Positions 22,431-29,600 of a DNA stretch of 64,000 nt are shown here, one piece after another. The position numbers and the translations under genes are program-made. The notes under the pieces were generated by a model. The model did no database searches. It was not told the origin of the DNA and saw only the letters and a program-made list of their open reading frames with translations. Source of the DNA: Actinomadura hallensis (GTDB taxonomy: Bacteria > Actinomycetota > Actinomycetes > Streptosporangiales > Streptosporangiaceae); NCBI RefSeq assembly GCF_006716765.1, contig NZ_VFPO01000001.1, positions 4,588,001-4,652,000 on the forward strand, in the 5' to 3' direction. The stretch's first letter is position 1. Every line of letters begins with the position of its first letter.

Positions 22431-22955
22431 ATGCGTCGCGCGTTGTCGTATGTTGCCCCGTGGGCGGGGGTGACGGCGCTCGCGGTGGCGCTCTCCTGGC
22501 TCGGGGTGCGCGGCGTCGTGCGCGACGCGGTGTCGGAGCGGTCGTCGCCTCCGCCGGCCGCCGGGCCGGTCATCCGCTCCAGCCCGCCGTTCCCCACGTC
22601 CGTCGGCTCGCCGACGTCCCTCCCCGAACCTCCGGCCGGCGAGGACAGCGCGCCGAAGCCGTCACCGTCCCCGAAGGTGCCGCCGGGCGGGGGCGACGAG
22701 CCGGCGAAGTCCTCCCCGAGCCGGAAGCCGCGCGACAACGTGCGGAGCTACACGACGCGCGGCGGGCGCGCGGCCATGTCCGTCGGGAAGGACCGCGTCC
22801 GGCTGGTGTCGGCGACGCCCAACCCGGGTTACGAGACGCGGGTGACGCAGGCCGGCGGATGGCTCCGGGTCGACTTCCTCGACGACGACCACACCTCGTC
22901 GGTGATCGCCACCTGGGCGGACGGCGACCCGGCCGTCAAGGTCTACGAGTACTGA
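22431..22955 (+). CDS. Membrane-anchored or secreted proline-rich protein
   Basis: A 174-residue protein with one N-terminal hydrophobic segment (YVAPWAGVTALAVALSWLGV). A disordered region rich in Pro, Ser and Lys covers about residues 35-100, and a C-terminal beta domain follows (GKDRVRLVSATPNPGYETRV, GGWLRVDFLDDDHTSSVIAT). The gene is divergent from the response regulator with only 27 bp between the two starts, so their promoters must overlap. It is a plausible sensor accessory or output of that system. No family is recognised. Confidence 0.75.
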   Translation: MRRALSYVAPWAGVTALAVALSWLGVRGVVRDAVSERSSPPPAAGPVIRSSPPFPTSVGSPTSLPEPPAGEDSAPKPSPSPKVPPGGGDEPAKSSPSRKPRDNVRSYTTRGGRAAMSVGKDRVRLVSATPNPGYETRVTQAGGWLRVDFLDDDHTSSVIATWADGDPAVKVYEY

Positions 22956-22980
22956 GGCCGCACGGCCGGGCGGTTCCCCG

Positions 22981-23613
22981 TCAGTTCCCCGCCGGGACGA
23001 AGTGCGTCGGCATGATGAACATCGCGCTGGCCTCCACGGTGACGCGGCCGTCCCGGCCGGTGATCGTCCCGGACGCGTAGACCTTGCGGCCGTCCACCCG
23101 GTTCGCCTTGGCCTCGACCGACAGCGGGACGCCGAGCGGGGTGGGACGCCGGTAGCGCATGTCCAGCGTCGCGGTCATGCCGGGCGTCCCGTTGACGACC
23201 GCGGCCATGCCGAGGGCCTGGTCGAGCACCATCGCGGAGACGCCGCCGTGCACGTAGGTCGGCGGGCCCTCGTACAGGTGGCCGAGGGTGTACTCGCCGC
23301 GGACGACGCCGTCCGGGCCGGTCGTCAGCCGCACCGGCGGCGCGAGCGGGTTGAGCGCCCCGGTGACGGGGTTGGCCGTGGCACGGTCCATGACGCCGTT
23401 CCCGGAGACGGCGTACGGCGGCGCGGGGTGACGCCGCCCCGCCAGCCGGGCGGTCAGCGCCTCGACCTCGGCCGCCACCGCGGCGGCCTCGCCGGCGCCG
23501 GTCCCCGTGACGACGGCCGCCTCGCACAGTTCGCGGATCCTCGCGGCGAGGACCTCCAGTGCCGCCGCCTCCTCGTCGTCCAGCTCATGCCGTTCCATCG
23601 GCATCGCGCTCAT
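22981..23613 (-). CDS. PaaI-like hot-dog thioesterase
   Basis: A 210-residue protein with a hot-dog domain in its C-terminal two thirds. The motif TYVHGGVSAMVLDQALGMA, with histidine and aspartate in the usual place, then TLDMRYRRPTPLGVPL and VYASGTITGRDGR, are typical of acyl-CoA thioesterases. The N-terminal 70 residues are helical and absent from minimal PaaI proteins. Start ATG 23613 fits the position of the palindromic operator 17 bp upstream, which it shares with the serine hydrolase at 505. A role in fatty or aromatic acyl-CoA turnover is inferred. Confidence 0.85.
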   Translation of the reverse strand: MSAMPMERHELDDEEAAALEVLAARIRELCEAAVVTGTGAGEAAAVAAEVEALTARLAGRRHPAPPYAVSGNGVMDRATANPVTGALNPLAPPVRLTTGPDGVVRGEYTLGHLYEGPPTYVHGGVSAMVLDQALGMAAVVNGTPGMTATLDMRYRRPTPLGVPLSVEAKANRVDGRKVYASGTITGRDGRVTVEASAMFIMPTHFVPAGN

Positions 23614-23629
23614 CCGGCCCTCCCACATA

Positions 23630-23644
23630 TCGAACGTGATTCTA
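23630..23644. promoter_or_regulatory. Second copy of the TAGAA-N5-TTCTA operator
   Basis: TCGAACGTGATTCTA, 14 of 15 bases identical to the site at 463-477, lies just upstream of the thioesterase start. Confidence 0.6.
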
Positions 23645-23748
23645 GGACGACGGCGGGAGCGCCGGGACGACGGGGTGGCGGCCTGCGGCGGGGCCCGCGC
23701 CCGGATAGCTTTTCCGTGCACACCGTTGAAGATCGCGAAGGAAGGGCA

Positions 23749-24270
23749 GTGACCGACCAGCCCCCGCCGTATCCGGGCCCCTACGGGCAGGCGCCCTGGC
23801 AACCTCCCTACGGACAGCCGCCGCCCGGCCCGCCGCCCGGTCAGCCGCCCCACGGCCACCCGCCCGGCGGCGGCCACCACGACCCGCGCTACGGGTACGG
23901 GCCGCCCCAGGCTCCCGCCGAGGACTCGACCTGGGCGGTGTTCGCCTACGTCGGCAGCGCCCTGATCGGCTTCCTGCCCGCGCTGATCATCTACCTGGTG
24001 AAGAAGAACACCTCGCCGCTGACCCGCTTCCACGCGGCGCAGTCGATGAACTACCAGCTCACGCTGTTGATCCACTTCGTCGTGGTGCTCGCGCTCTGCG
24101 TCCCCCCGGCGATCGTGTTCGACAACCCCGTCTTCCTGATCGCCCTGGTGATCCCGTATCTGGAGCTGCTCATCGCGGGATGGGTGTTCCTCATCCTCGG
24201 CGCGGTCAAGGCGGGCAAGCAGCAGTACTACCGCTTCCCGACCTTCTTCTGCTTCCGCATGTTCCGCTGA
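23749..24270 (+). CDS. DUF4870-domain membrane protein with proline-rich N-terminus
   Basis: A 173-residue protein starting at GTG 23749 behind GAAGG. Residues 1-60 are a disordered Pro/Gly/Tyr/His-rich tail. Then follows the DUF4870 (Tic20-like) domain with three membrane segments: WAVFAYVGSALIGFLPALII, the conserved FHAAQSMNYQLTLLIHFVVV, and LELLIAGWVFLILGAVKAGK. The family is widespread in actinobacteria with no fixed function. A short GC-rich heptamer repeat follows the stop. Confidence 0.85.
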   Translation: MTDQPPPYPGPYGQAPWQPPYGQPPPGPPPGQPPHGHPPGGGHHDPRYGYGPPQAPAEDSTWAVFAYVGSALIGFLPALIIYLVKKNTSPLTRFHAAQSMNYQLTLLIHFVVVLALCVPPAIVFDNPVFLIALVIPYLELLIAGWVFLILGAVKAGKQQYYRFPTFFCFRMFR

Positions 24271-24330
24271 CCGCGGGCCGCGGGCCGCGGGCCGCGAGCC
24301 GCGAGCCGGGTCCGGCAGCCGGGTCCGGCG
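24271..24330 (+). repeat. CCGCGGG heptamer repeat after a stop codon
   Basis: Five 7-bp units (three CCGCGGG, two CCGCGAG) start on the base after the stop of the DUF4870 gene, followed by a 15-bp duplication of the CCGGGTCCGGC type. Confidence 0.75.
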
Positions 24331-24341
24331 GGGCGGGGCCC

Positions 24342-25025
24342 TCAGACGAGGACCGCGCGGTCGTCCACCCGGGCGACGGCGCGGGCGGGCGCGCCGTCCG
24401 CCCCGGCGAGCGGGATCGGGAAGAGGGACGCCTCGATCGCGCAGCCCGCCCGCTGCGCCTCGGCGACCCGCCCGAGCCCGGTGAGGTTCTCGGCGATCAC
24501 CGCTTCGGCCCCGCAGAGGACGCGGTGGGCCGCCAGGGAGAACTCCTCCGAGCCCGGCGGAGGGGTCGGGTCGACGCTGAGGGCGTCGATGCCGACCGTC
24601 CGGACGCCGGAGCCGACGATCGCCTCCGCCGTCTCCGGGGCGAGATAGGGGTGGCCCAGGTACTCCTCGCTCCCCCAGTGCCGCGACCAGCCCGTCGCGA
24701 CGAGCAGGACGACGCCGGGCCCGAGCCCCGCCGGGAGCAGGTCCGGGCCGATGGCGGTGCGGGGCGGCAGGCTGCGCGCGTCCATGACGGCGGCCGGGCC
24801 GGTGAAGCGGGTCAGGGGTAGCTCGTCCAGGCGCGGGAGGGAGTCGTCGATGTGGAACGGGGCGTCGACGTGGGTGCCGGTCTGCGAGCCCATGTGGAGG
24901 CGCAGGACGTTCACGCCGGCTTCGGCGACGGTCAGCGCGGGGACCGCCTCCACCTCGGGATCCCCCGGGTACACGGGCATGCCCGTGGTGATCGGAACCG
25001 ACAGGTCCAGCAGCTCGACGCCCAT
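24342..25025 (-). CDS. Cyclase family protein (kynurenine formamidase-like)
   Basis: A 227-residue metal-dependent hydrolase of the cyclase/KynB superfamily. The N-terminus LLDLSVPITTGMPVYPGDP and the metal site MGSQTGTHVDAPFHID are the family hallmarks (HxGTHxDxPxH form). TVGIDALSVDP and an IAENLTGL segment follow. KynB enzymes hydrolyse N-formylkynurenine, but no tryptophan catabolic genes are nearby and many members have other amide or lactone substrates, so only the family is claimed. It is divergent from the HipA-like kinase gene, with 45 bp between the starts. Confidence 0.85.
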   Translation of the reverse strand: MGVELLDLSVPITTGMPVYPGDPEVEAVPALTVAEAGVNVLRLHMGSQTGTHVDAPFHIDDSLPRLDELPLTRFTGPAAVMDARSLPPRTAIGPDLLPAGLGPGVVLLVATGWSRHWGSEEYLGHPYLAPETAEAIVGSGVRTVGIDALSVDPTPPPGSEEFSLAAHRVLCGAEAVIAENLTGLGRVAEAQRAGCAIEASLFPIPLAGADGAPARAVARVDDRAVLV

Positions 25026-25070
25026 GTCATCGATTATCCCGGGCCCCGCCCCACCCGGTAGCGTTACGGC

Positions 25071-25898
25071 GTGTTGCCACATGTGACAGCCATCCGCTAC
25101 GTGACGCCGCTGCGCGAGGGCGGGTCGCTGCCGGGCGTCGTGGAGGCCGACGACCTCGGCACCTACGTGATGAAGTTCCACGGCGCCGGGCAGGGCCGCA
25201 AGGCGCTGATCGCCGAAGTGATCGCGGGCGAGCTCGCCCGGCGCCTCGGGTTCCGGGTGCCCGACCAGGTGATCATCGACCTCGACCCGGCCATCGGGCG
25301 GCACGAGCCCGACCCCGACGTGCAGGACCTGCTGAAGGCCAGCCCCGGCTGGAACCTCGGCGTCGACTTCCTGCCCGGGTCGCTCGGGTTCGACCCGCTG
25401 GGCTGGCGTCCCGACCCGGGGTTCGCGTCGCGGGTGCTGTGGCTCGACGCCTTCATCGGCAACGTGGACCGGAGCTGGCGCAACCCGAACATGCTGGTGT
25501 GGCACGGGGACGTGTGGCTGATCGACCACGGCGCGAGCCTCATCTTCCACCACGCGTGGGCGAACGCGGCGCGGCTGTTCTCCGGGCCGTACGACGTGGA
25601 CGACCACGTGCTGCGCCCGTACGCGACGGAGCTGGCGGACGCCGAGGCGGAGCTCGCCCCGCGGATCACCGAGGAGCTGCTGCGCGAGGTGACCGCCCTG
25701 GTGCCCGACCCCTGGCTGGAGAACGAGGCCGGGTTCGACGGCCCGCAGGCCGTGCGGGACGCCTACGTCGGCATCCTGCTGCCGCGCGCCGCCAACCCGC
25801 GCGACTGGCTGCCCGACACCGACGTGGCGGGCCGCCGCACCGACACGGCCCCGCTGCGCGGCCGGAACCGCCCGGACTGGCTCGGCGGCGCCTCATGA
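25071..25898 (+). CDS. HipA-like protein kinase
   Basis: A 275-residue protein of the HipA-like group. It has TYVMKFHGAGQGRKALIAEV (ATP-binding lysine), the catalytic region WLDAFIGNVDRSWRNPNML with the N-x-D-R motif, and the metal-binding aspartate in VWLIDHGASLIF. It is shorter than E. coli HipA (440 residues) and lacks its N-terminal subdomain; no HipB antitoxin gene adjoins it. Start GTG 25071 is chosen because TAGCGT lies 6 bp upstream, as in a leaderless transcript; GTG 25083 is the alternative. Its stop overlaps the DUF3037 gene (ATGA), a conserved pairing in bacteria. Confidence 0.85.
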   Translation: MLPHVTAIRYVTPLREGGSLPGVVEADDLGTYVMKFHGAGQGRKALIAEVIAGELARRLGFRVPDQVIIDLDPAIGRHEPDPDVQDLLKASPGWNLGVDFLPGSLGFDPLGWRPDPGFASRVLWLDAFIGNVDRSWRNPNMLVWHGDVWLIDHGASLIFHHAWANAARLFSGPYDVDDHVLRPYATELADAEAELAPRITEELLREVTALVPDPWLENEAGFDGPQAVRDAYVGILLPRAANPRDWLPDTDVAGRRTDTAPLRGRNRPDWLGGAS

Positions 25899-26296
25899 GC
25901 AACATCAGGTCGCCGGAGGAGCCGACGGTGTTCGAGTACGCGGCGCTGCGCGTCGTCCCCCGCGTCGAGCGGGGCGAGGTCATGAACGTCGGCGTGGTGG
26001 TGTACTGCCGGGCGCTCGACTACCTCGGATGCCGCACCCACGTGGACGAGCGGCGGCTGCTCGCCCTGGACCCGTCGCTGGACCTGGAGGGCGTGCGGGC
26101 GGCGCTCAAGGCCGTCGGCGCCGTCTGCGACGGCGGCGAGCGCGCCGGGCAGGCCGCGGAGGAGCCGCCCGGCGCGCGCTTCCGGTGGCTGACCGCGCCG
26201 CGCAGCACGATCGTCCAGCCGGGCCCCGTCCACGCCGGCCTCACCCGCGACCCGGAGGCCGAGCTGCACCGGCTCCTGGAGCTGCTGGTCAAATAG
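25895..26296 (+). CDS. DUF3037 protein, partner of the HipA-like kinase
   Basis: A 133-residue protein with the DUF3037 pattern: VFEYAALRVVPRVERGEVMN, VGVVVYCRALDYLGC and the C-terminal GLTRDPEAELHRLLELLV. It overlaps the upstream kinase by 4 bp and must be cotranslated. The pair recurs across bacteria; DUF3037 has been suspected as a kinase substrate or inhibitor, but this is not established. No nuclease or toxin motif is seen. It converges with the XRE gene at 26303, 6 bp away. Confidence 0.88.
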   Translation: MSNIRSPEEPTVFEYAALRVVPRVERGEVMNVGVVVYCRALDYLGCRTHVDERRLLALDPSLDLEGVRAALKAVGAVCDGGERAGQAAEEPPGARFRWLTAPRSTIVQPGPVHAGLTRDPEAELHRLLELLVK

Positions 26297-26302
26297 CGGC
26301 GG

Positions 26303-27211
26303 TCAGTCCCACTCCCAGCGGATGCCGTGGTAGCCGGCGGCCATGCCGAACTCGATGAAGTGGACGCTGTGGTAGCTGGACAGCCGCAGGTCGGCGGTGT
26401 CCTTGAGGGCGGTGTGGCCGTCGGGCCGCCACGTCCGGTAGCAGCGGGCGGGCAGCGCGGCGGGGTGGAACCGGACCTCGATGAGGAACTCGTGCTGGGG
26501 GGTGCGGAACCCGCGCCCCTCCTCGGTGATGGGCGGGCCGGTCTCGTCGAAGCCGAAGCCGTACTCCAGCAGGTAGGTCTCGCCGCGGCCGAGGGCGCGG
26601 TCGAACAGCAGCTCGGCGGCGATGAGGCCGCTCGCCTCGTCCATCCGGACGCGCCCGAACCGGCAGCCGCGCGCGGTCCGGGAGGACGGCAGGACGCCGT
26701 GCGGGTGGTGGTACACGGCGATCCAGCGGTCCACGCCGCGCTGCTGCGCCTGGAACACCGCCCGGGACCGGACCTCGCGCAGCTCGCGGCGCCGCCCGAT
26801 GACGTGCTGGTCGTGCAGGCTGAGGCCGGTGAGGCGCCGCCCGCCGCGGTCGCCGATCTCGTCGAGCAGGTCGCGGACGCCGGGCTCGGGGCACAGCTCC
26901 TCGACGGGCAGCCAGGTCCCGGCGGAGCGGTCGGCGGTCGGTCTCAGCAGGGTGAGCAGGGAGTGCCGCGGCAGTTCGAGGATGACCTCGAGGCCGCGGA
27001 CGGCGCGCATGGAGTCGGCCCGCTCGGGCCGGGTGCGGCCGCGCTGCCAGTAGCTCAGCGTGGACAGGCTGACGGCGATGCCCTGCTGCTCCAGCCGGCG
27101 TCTCAGCGAGTCGAGGCTGAGGCCGCGGGCCTGGATGGCCGCCTGGAGGGCGACGTTGAAGGGACCGTACTGCAGGACCTCAAGAAGATCGTCTTCGGCG
27201 ACACTCTGCAC
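26303..27211 (-). CDS. XRE-like regulator, tandem copy A
   Basis: A 302-residue protein. The N-terminal helix-turn-helix covers about residues 28-65 (LDSLRRRLEQQGIAVSLSTL, then SYWQRGRTRPER), a form in which the recognition helix ends in SYWQRGR. The long C-terminal part (LSLHDQHVIGRRRELREVRS, LLFDRALGRGETYLLEYGFG, FRTPQHEFLIEVRFHPAALP) is mostly beta strand and ends GIRWEWD. A paralogue with the same plan and ending GVEWEWH lies directly upstream at 27402. The putative sensor domain is unnamed. The start at 27211 (GTG) is tentative. Confidence 0.78.
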   Translation of the reverse strand: MQSVAEDDLLEVLQYGPFNVALQAAIQARGLSLDSLRRRLEQQGIAVSLSTLSYWQRGRTRPERADSMRAVRGLEVILELPRHSLLTLLRPTADRSAGTWLPVEELCPEPGVRDLLDEIGDRGGRRLTGLSLHDQHVIGRRRELREVRSRAVFQAQQRGVDRWIAVYHHPHGVLPSSRTARGCRFGRVRMDEASGLIAAELLFDRALGRGETYLLEYGFGFDETGPPITEEGRGFRTPQHEFLIEVRFHPAALPARCYRTWRPDGHTALKDTADLRLSSYHSVHFIEFGMAAGYHGIRWEWD

Positions 27212-27401
27212 CGCTGGCCTCCGGATCGGCTCCGGCCGGCCCCCGCATGACGGCCTTGACTGCTGCGCTTGCGACTTCAGCGCTCACTGTAAGGCCCGGA
27301 AGGCCCGATTCCAATCGGCAATTTCCTACAACCGCGCCCGGGGTGCCGACGGGGTGGAAGCCGCCGGCGCCGGAGCCGCTCCGTCCCCCGTTCCCGCTCT
27401 C

Positions 27402-28535
27402 TCAGTGCCACTCCCACTCGACGCCGACGATGCCGCGCCGCACGGCCCCGACCGCGAAGTTCGCACTGCCCGAGGTGCCGATCCACAGCTCGCCCAGCCG
27501 CCGCCGCGGCGCCTGCGAGCTCTCGGCGGTGAACCCGTAGCAGCGCGCCGGAAGCCGGTCTCCGGCGAACTGCACGATCGCCACGTAGTCGTGGACGGGG
27601 TGGGGGAACCGCCGGTCGTAACTGTCGCAGGCGGGCTGCCCGACGGGGCCCAGCTCGTACTCGACGACGGCCGTGTCCCCCGCCGACAGGACGCGGTCGA
27701 AGACCAGCTCGAACGCCATGAGGCCGCCCTCGGCGCGGACCCGGCCGGGGCGGCAGTACCGCACCCGGGCGAGACCGGCCTTCCCGGCGGCGGGCCGGAC
27801 GTCGGGGGCGCCGGGAGACTGGGTGGCGCCGGAAGCCTGAGGGGCGCTGTGAACCTGGGTGGCGCCGGGAGACCGAGGGGTTCCGGAGGCGTCCGGCTCG
27901 CCCTCCGCGGCGCCCGCGGGGCCGGACGGCGGGGAGGAGGCGGCGCCGTTGCGGGGAGGGTCGGCGGCGCCCGTCTGGTGGACGCACACGACCCGGTCGA
28001 TGTCGTCGCCCGCCGCGCGCAGGACGGTGCGGACCGACAGCGTCCAGGAGCGGCCGGACTCGTCCAGCCGGTAGACGTCGTGAATGCTGAGCCGTTCGAG
28101 CCGGTGGTCGCCGGACCGGTCGAGCTGCCCCACGAGCCAGGCGTACCGCTCCGGGTCGGGCCACAGCTCCCGTGCCCGGCGGAGGCGCTCGGCGGCGCCG
28201 GCGGGCCCGGCCACCGGCCCGGAACGGACGGCGGGAGCGGTGGGGGCGGGGTAGTCGAGCAGTTCGGTCAGCGTCCCCGGCGGGACCTGGAGGATCTCCT
28301 CCAGCGCCACGACCACCTCCCGCGAGCGGGGGCGGCTGCGTCCCCGCTGCCAGTAGCTGAGGGTGGCCACGCTGACGGTCAGGCCGCGCCGGCAGAGCCG
28401 GTGCCGGATGCGTTCAAGGGTCAGTCCGCTGGCCTGGACGGCCTGCCGCAGTGCCCCGGCGAACTCCACGGGCGGATGGTACCCGTCCGGGGAGATCGAT
28501 TCAGGCTCCGGTGTGTACCAGTCACGCCACGACAA
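27402..28535 (-). CDS. XRE-like regulator, tandem copy B with low-complexity insert
   Basis: A 377-residue paralogue of the 26303 gene. It shows the same HTH (TLERIRHRLCRRGLTVSVAT, then LSYWQRGRSRPRS), the same C-terminal strands (LVFDRVLSAGDTAVVEYELG, FPHPVHDYVAIVQFAGDRLP) and the GVEWEWH ending. It differs by an insert of about 60 residues near position 195-255, rich in Gly, Ala, Pro and Ser and built from repeated SGATQSPGA-like units. It starts 24 bp after the acetyltransferase gene stop, probably in one transcript. TTG 28535 is uncertain; GTG 28469 is possible. Confidence 0.75.
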   Translation of the reverse strand: MSWRDWYTPEPESISPDGYHPPVEFAGALRQAVQASGLTLERIRHRLCRRGLTVSVATLSYWQRGRSRPRSREVVVALEEILQVPPGTLTELLDYPAPTAPAVRSGPVAGPAGAAERLRRARELWPDPERYAWLVGQLDRSGDHRLERLSIHDVYRLDESGRSWTLSVRTVLRAAGDDIDRVVCVHQTGAADPPRNGAASSPPSGPAGAAEGEPDASGTPRSPGATQVHSAPQASGATQSPGAPDVRPAAGKAGLARVRYCRPGRVRAEGGLMAFELVFDRVLSAGDTAVVEYELGPVGQPACDSYDRRFPHPVHDYVAIVQFAGDRLPARCYGFTAESSQAPRRRLGELWIGTSGSANFAVGAVRRGIVGVEWEWH

Positions 28536-28559
28536 GCTCCGTGGAACGCGCGAAAAGCC

Positions 28560-29408
28560 TCAGAACAGGACAGACATAAACGTACCGACTTCGGTGAAGC
28601 CGACACGCCGGTAGGCGGCCCGCGCTCGCGTGTTGTAGTCGTTCACGTACAGGGAGACAGTCGGGGCGACGCTGCGCAGCGCCTCGCGCACCACCGCGGA
28701 CATCCCGGACACCGACCGGCCCTCGCCCCTCAGGTCCGGCGGCACCCACACGCCCTGCACCTGGCAGGCCAGCGGGGTCACGGCGCCGATCTCCGCCTTG
28801 AACAGGACCCGGCCGTCCTCGATGCGGGCGAACGCGCGGCCGTCGCGGATCAGCTCGGCGACGCGGGCGCGGTACAGCACACCCCCGTCCCCGGTGTGCG
28901 GCGAGACCCCCACCTCTTCGGTGAACATCGCCACACAGGCCGGGTAGACGATGTCGAACTCCTCCATCGTGACCCGCCGGACCGCCGGGTCCGCCGGCAC
29001 GTCGGGCACCGTGGAGGTGGCCATCACCGGCTGCCTCGCGCGGACGGCCCTGGGCGGGCCCCAGTACGGCGAGAGGATCTCCCAGAGCTCGGCGACGGCG
29101 TCGACCGGCCCGACGATCGACGAGCAGCGCCGCCCCTGGGCCCGCGCCCGCTCGGCGAACGCGCGGACCGCCTCCGGGCCCGCCGCCACCGGGATGAGGT
29201 TGGCGCCGGAGTAGCAGAGCGAGGTGAGCCTGCCGTCGCGCAGGTACCCCCACATCTGCGCGCCGAGACGCCGCGGGTCGAGCCCCGCGGTGTGCACGCG
29301 GGAGGCCACGAACACGTTCGCGACCGGGTCGGCGTCCAGGATCGCGAGAGCCTCCGCCCGGTGCCGGTCGTCCAGCACGCGCACCGGCATCGAGCCGAGC
29401 ATGCGCAT
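28560..29408 (-). CDS. DUF4081-GNAT acetyltransferase
   Basis: A 282-residue protein with an N-terminal DUF4081 domain (MPVRVLDDRHRAEALAILDA, ANVFVASRVHTAGLDP, LTSLCYSGANLIPVAAGPEA) and a C-terminal GNAT domain. The acetyl-CoA signature is VQGVWVPPDLRGEGRSVSGM, and YNTRARAAYRRVGFTEVG closes it. The orthologous gene in mycobacteria and streptomycetes (Rv2867c type) normally follows ispG directly. Here two secreted peptidase genes stand between it and ispG, an insertion into that conserved order. The substrate is unknown. Confidence 0.9.
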   Translation of the reverse strand: MRMLGSMPVRVLDDRHRAEALAILDADPVANVFVASRVHTAGLDPRRLGAQMWGYLRDGRLTSLCYSGANLIPVAAGPEAVRAFAERARAQGRRCSSIVGPVDAVAELWEILSPYWGPPRAVRARQPVMATSTVPDVPADPAVRRVTMEEFDIVYPACVAMFTEEVGVSPHTGDGGVLYRARVAELIRDGRAFARIEDGRVLFKAEIGAVTPLACQVQGVWVPPDLRGEGRSVSGMSAVVREALRSVAPTVSLYVNDYNTRARAAYRRVGFTEVGTFMSVLF

Positions 29409-29600
29409 GGCTACCGGCTCCGCGACGGGAACGGCCCCCGTTCGGCCCTCACCACTGTAAGCACCACGTAGACAAGCCTATGCCGTCCAGGGCCCCGTGC
29501 ACCGCCGAGGACCCGGTCAACACACGGTGCGGCGACCGGTCGGGGAGAGCGGCGCCCGTGCCGGGCCATCGGTGTCGGACGACCCTTGCCGGGCGGCCTC

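Noticed and set aside
24342..25025. Assignment of the cyclase gene as kynB
   Set aside because: The family motif is clear but there is no kynurenine pathway context; the specific enzyme name is not supported.
27060..29471. 803-codon plus-strand ORF opposite the XRE paralogues and GNAT gene
   Set aside because: It is a shadow of three well-supported minus-strand genes.
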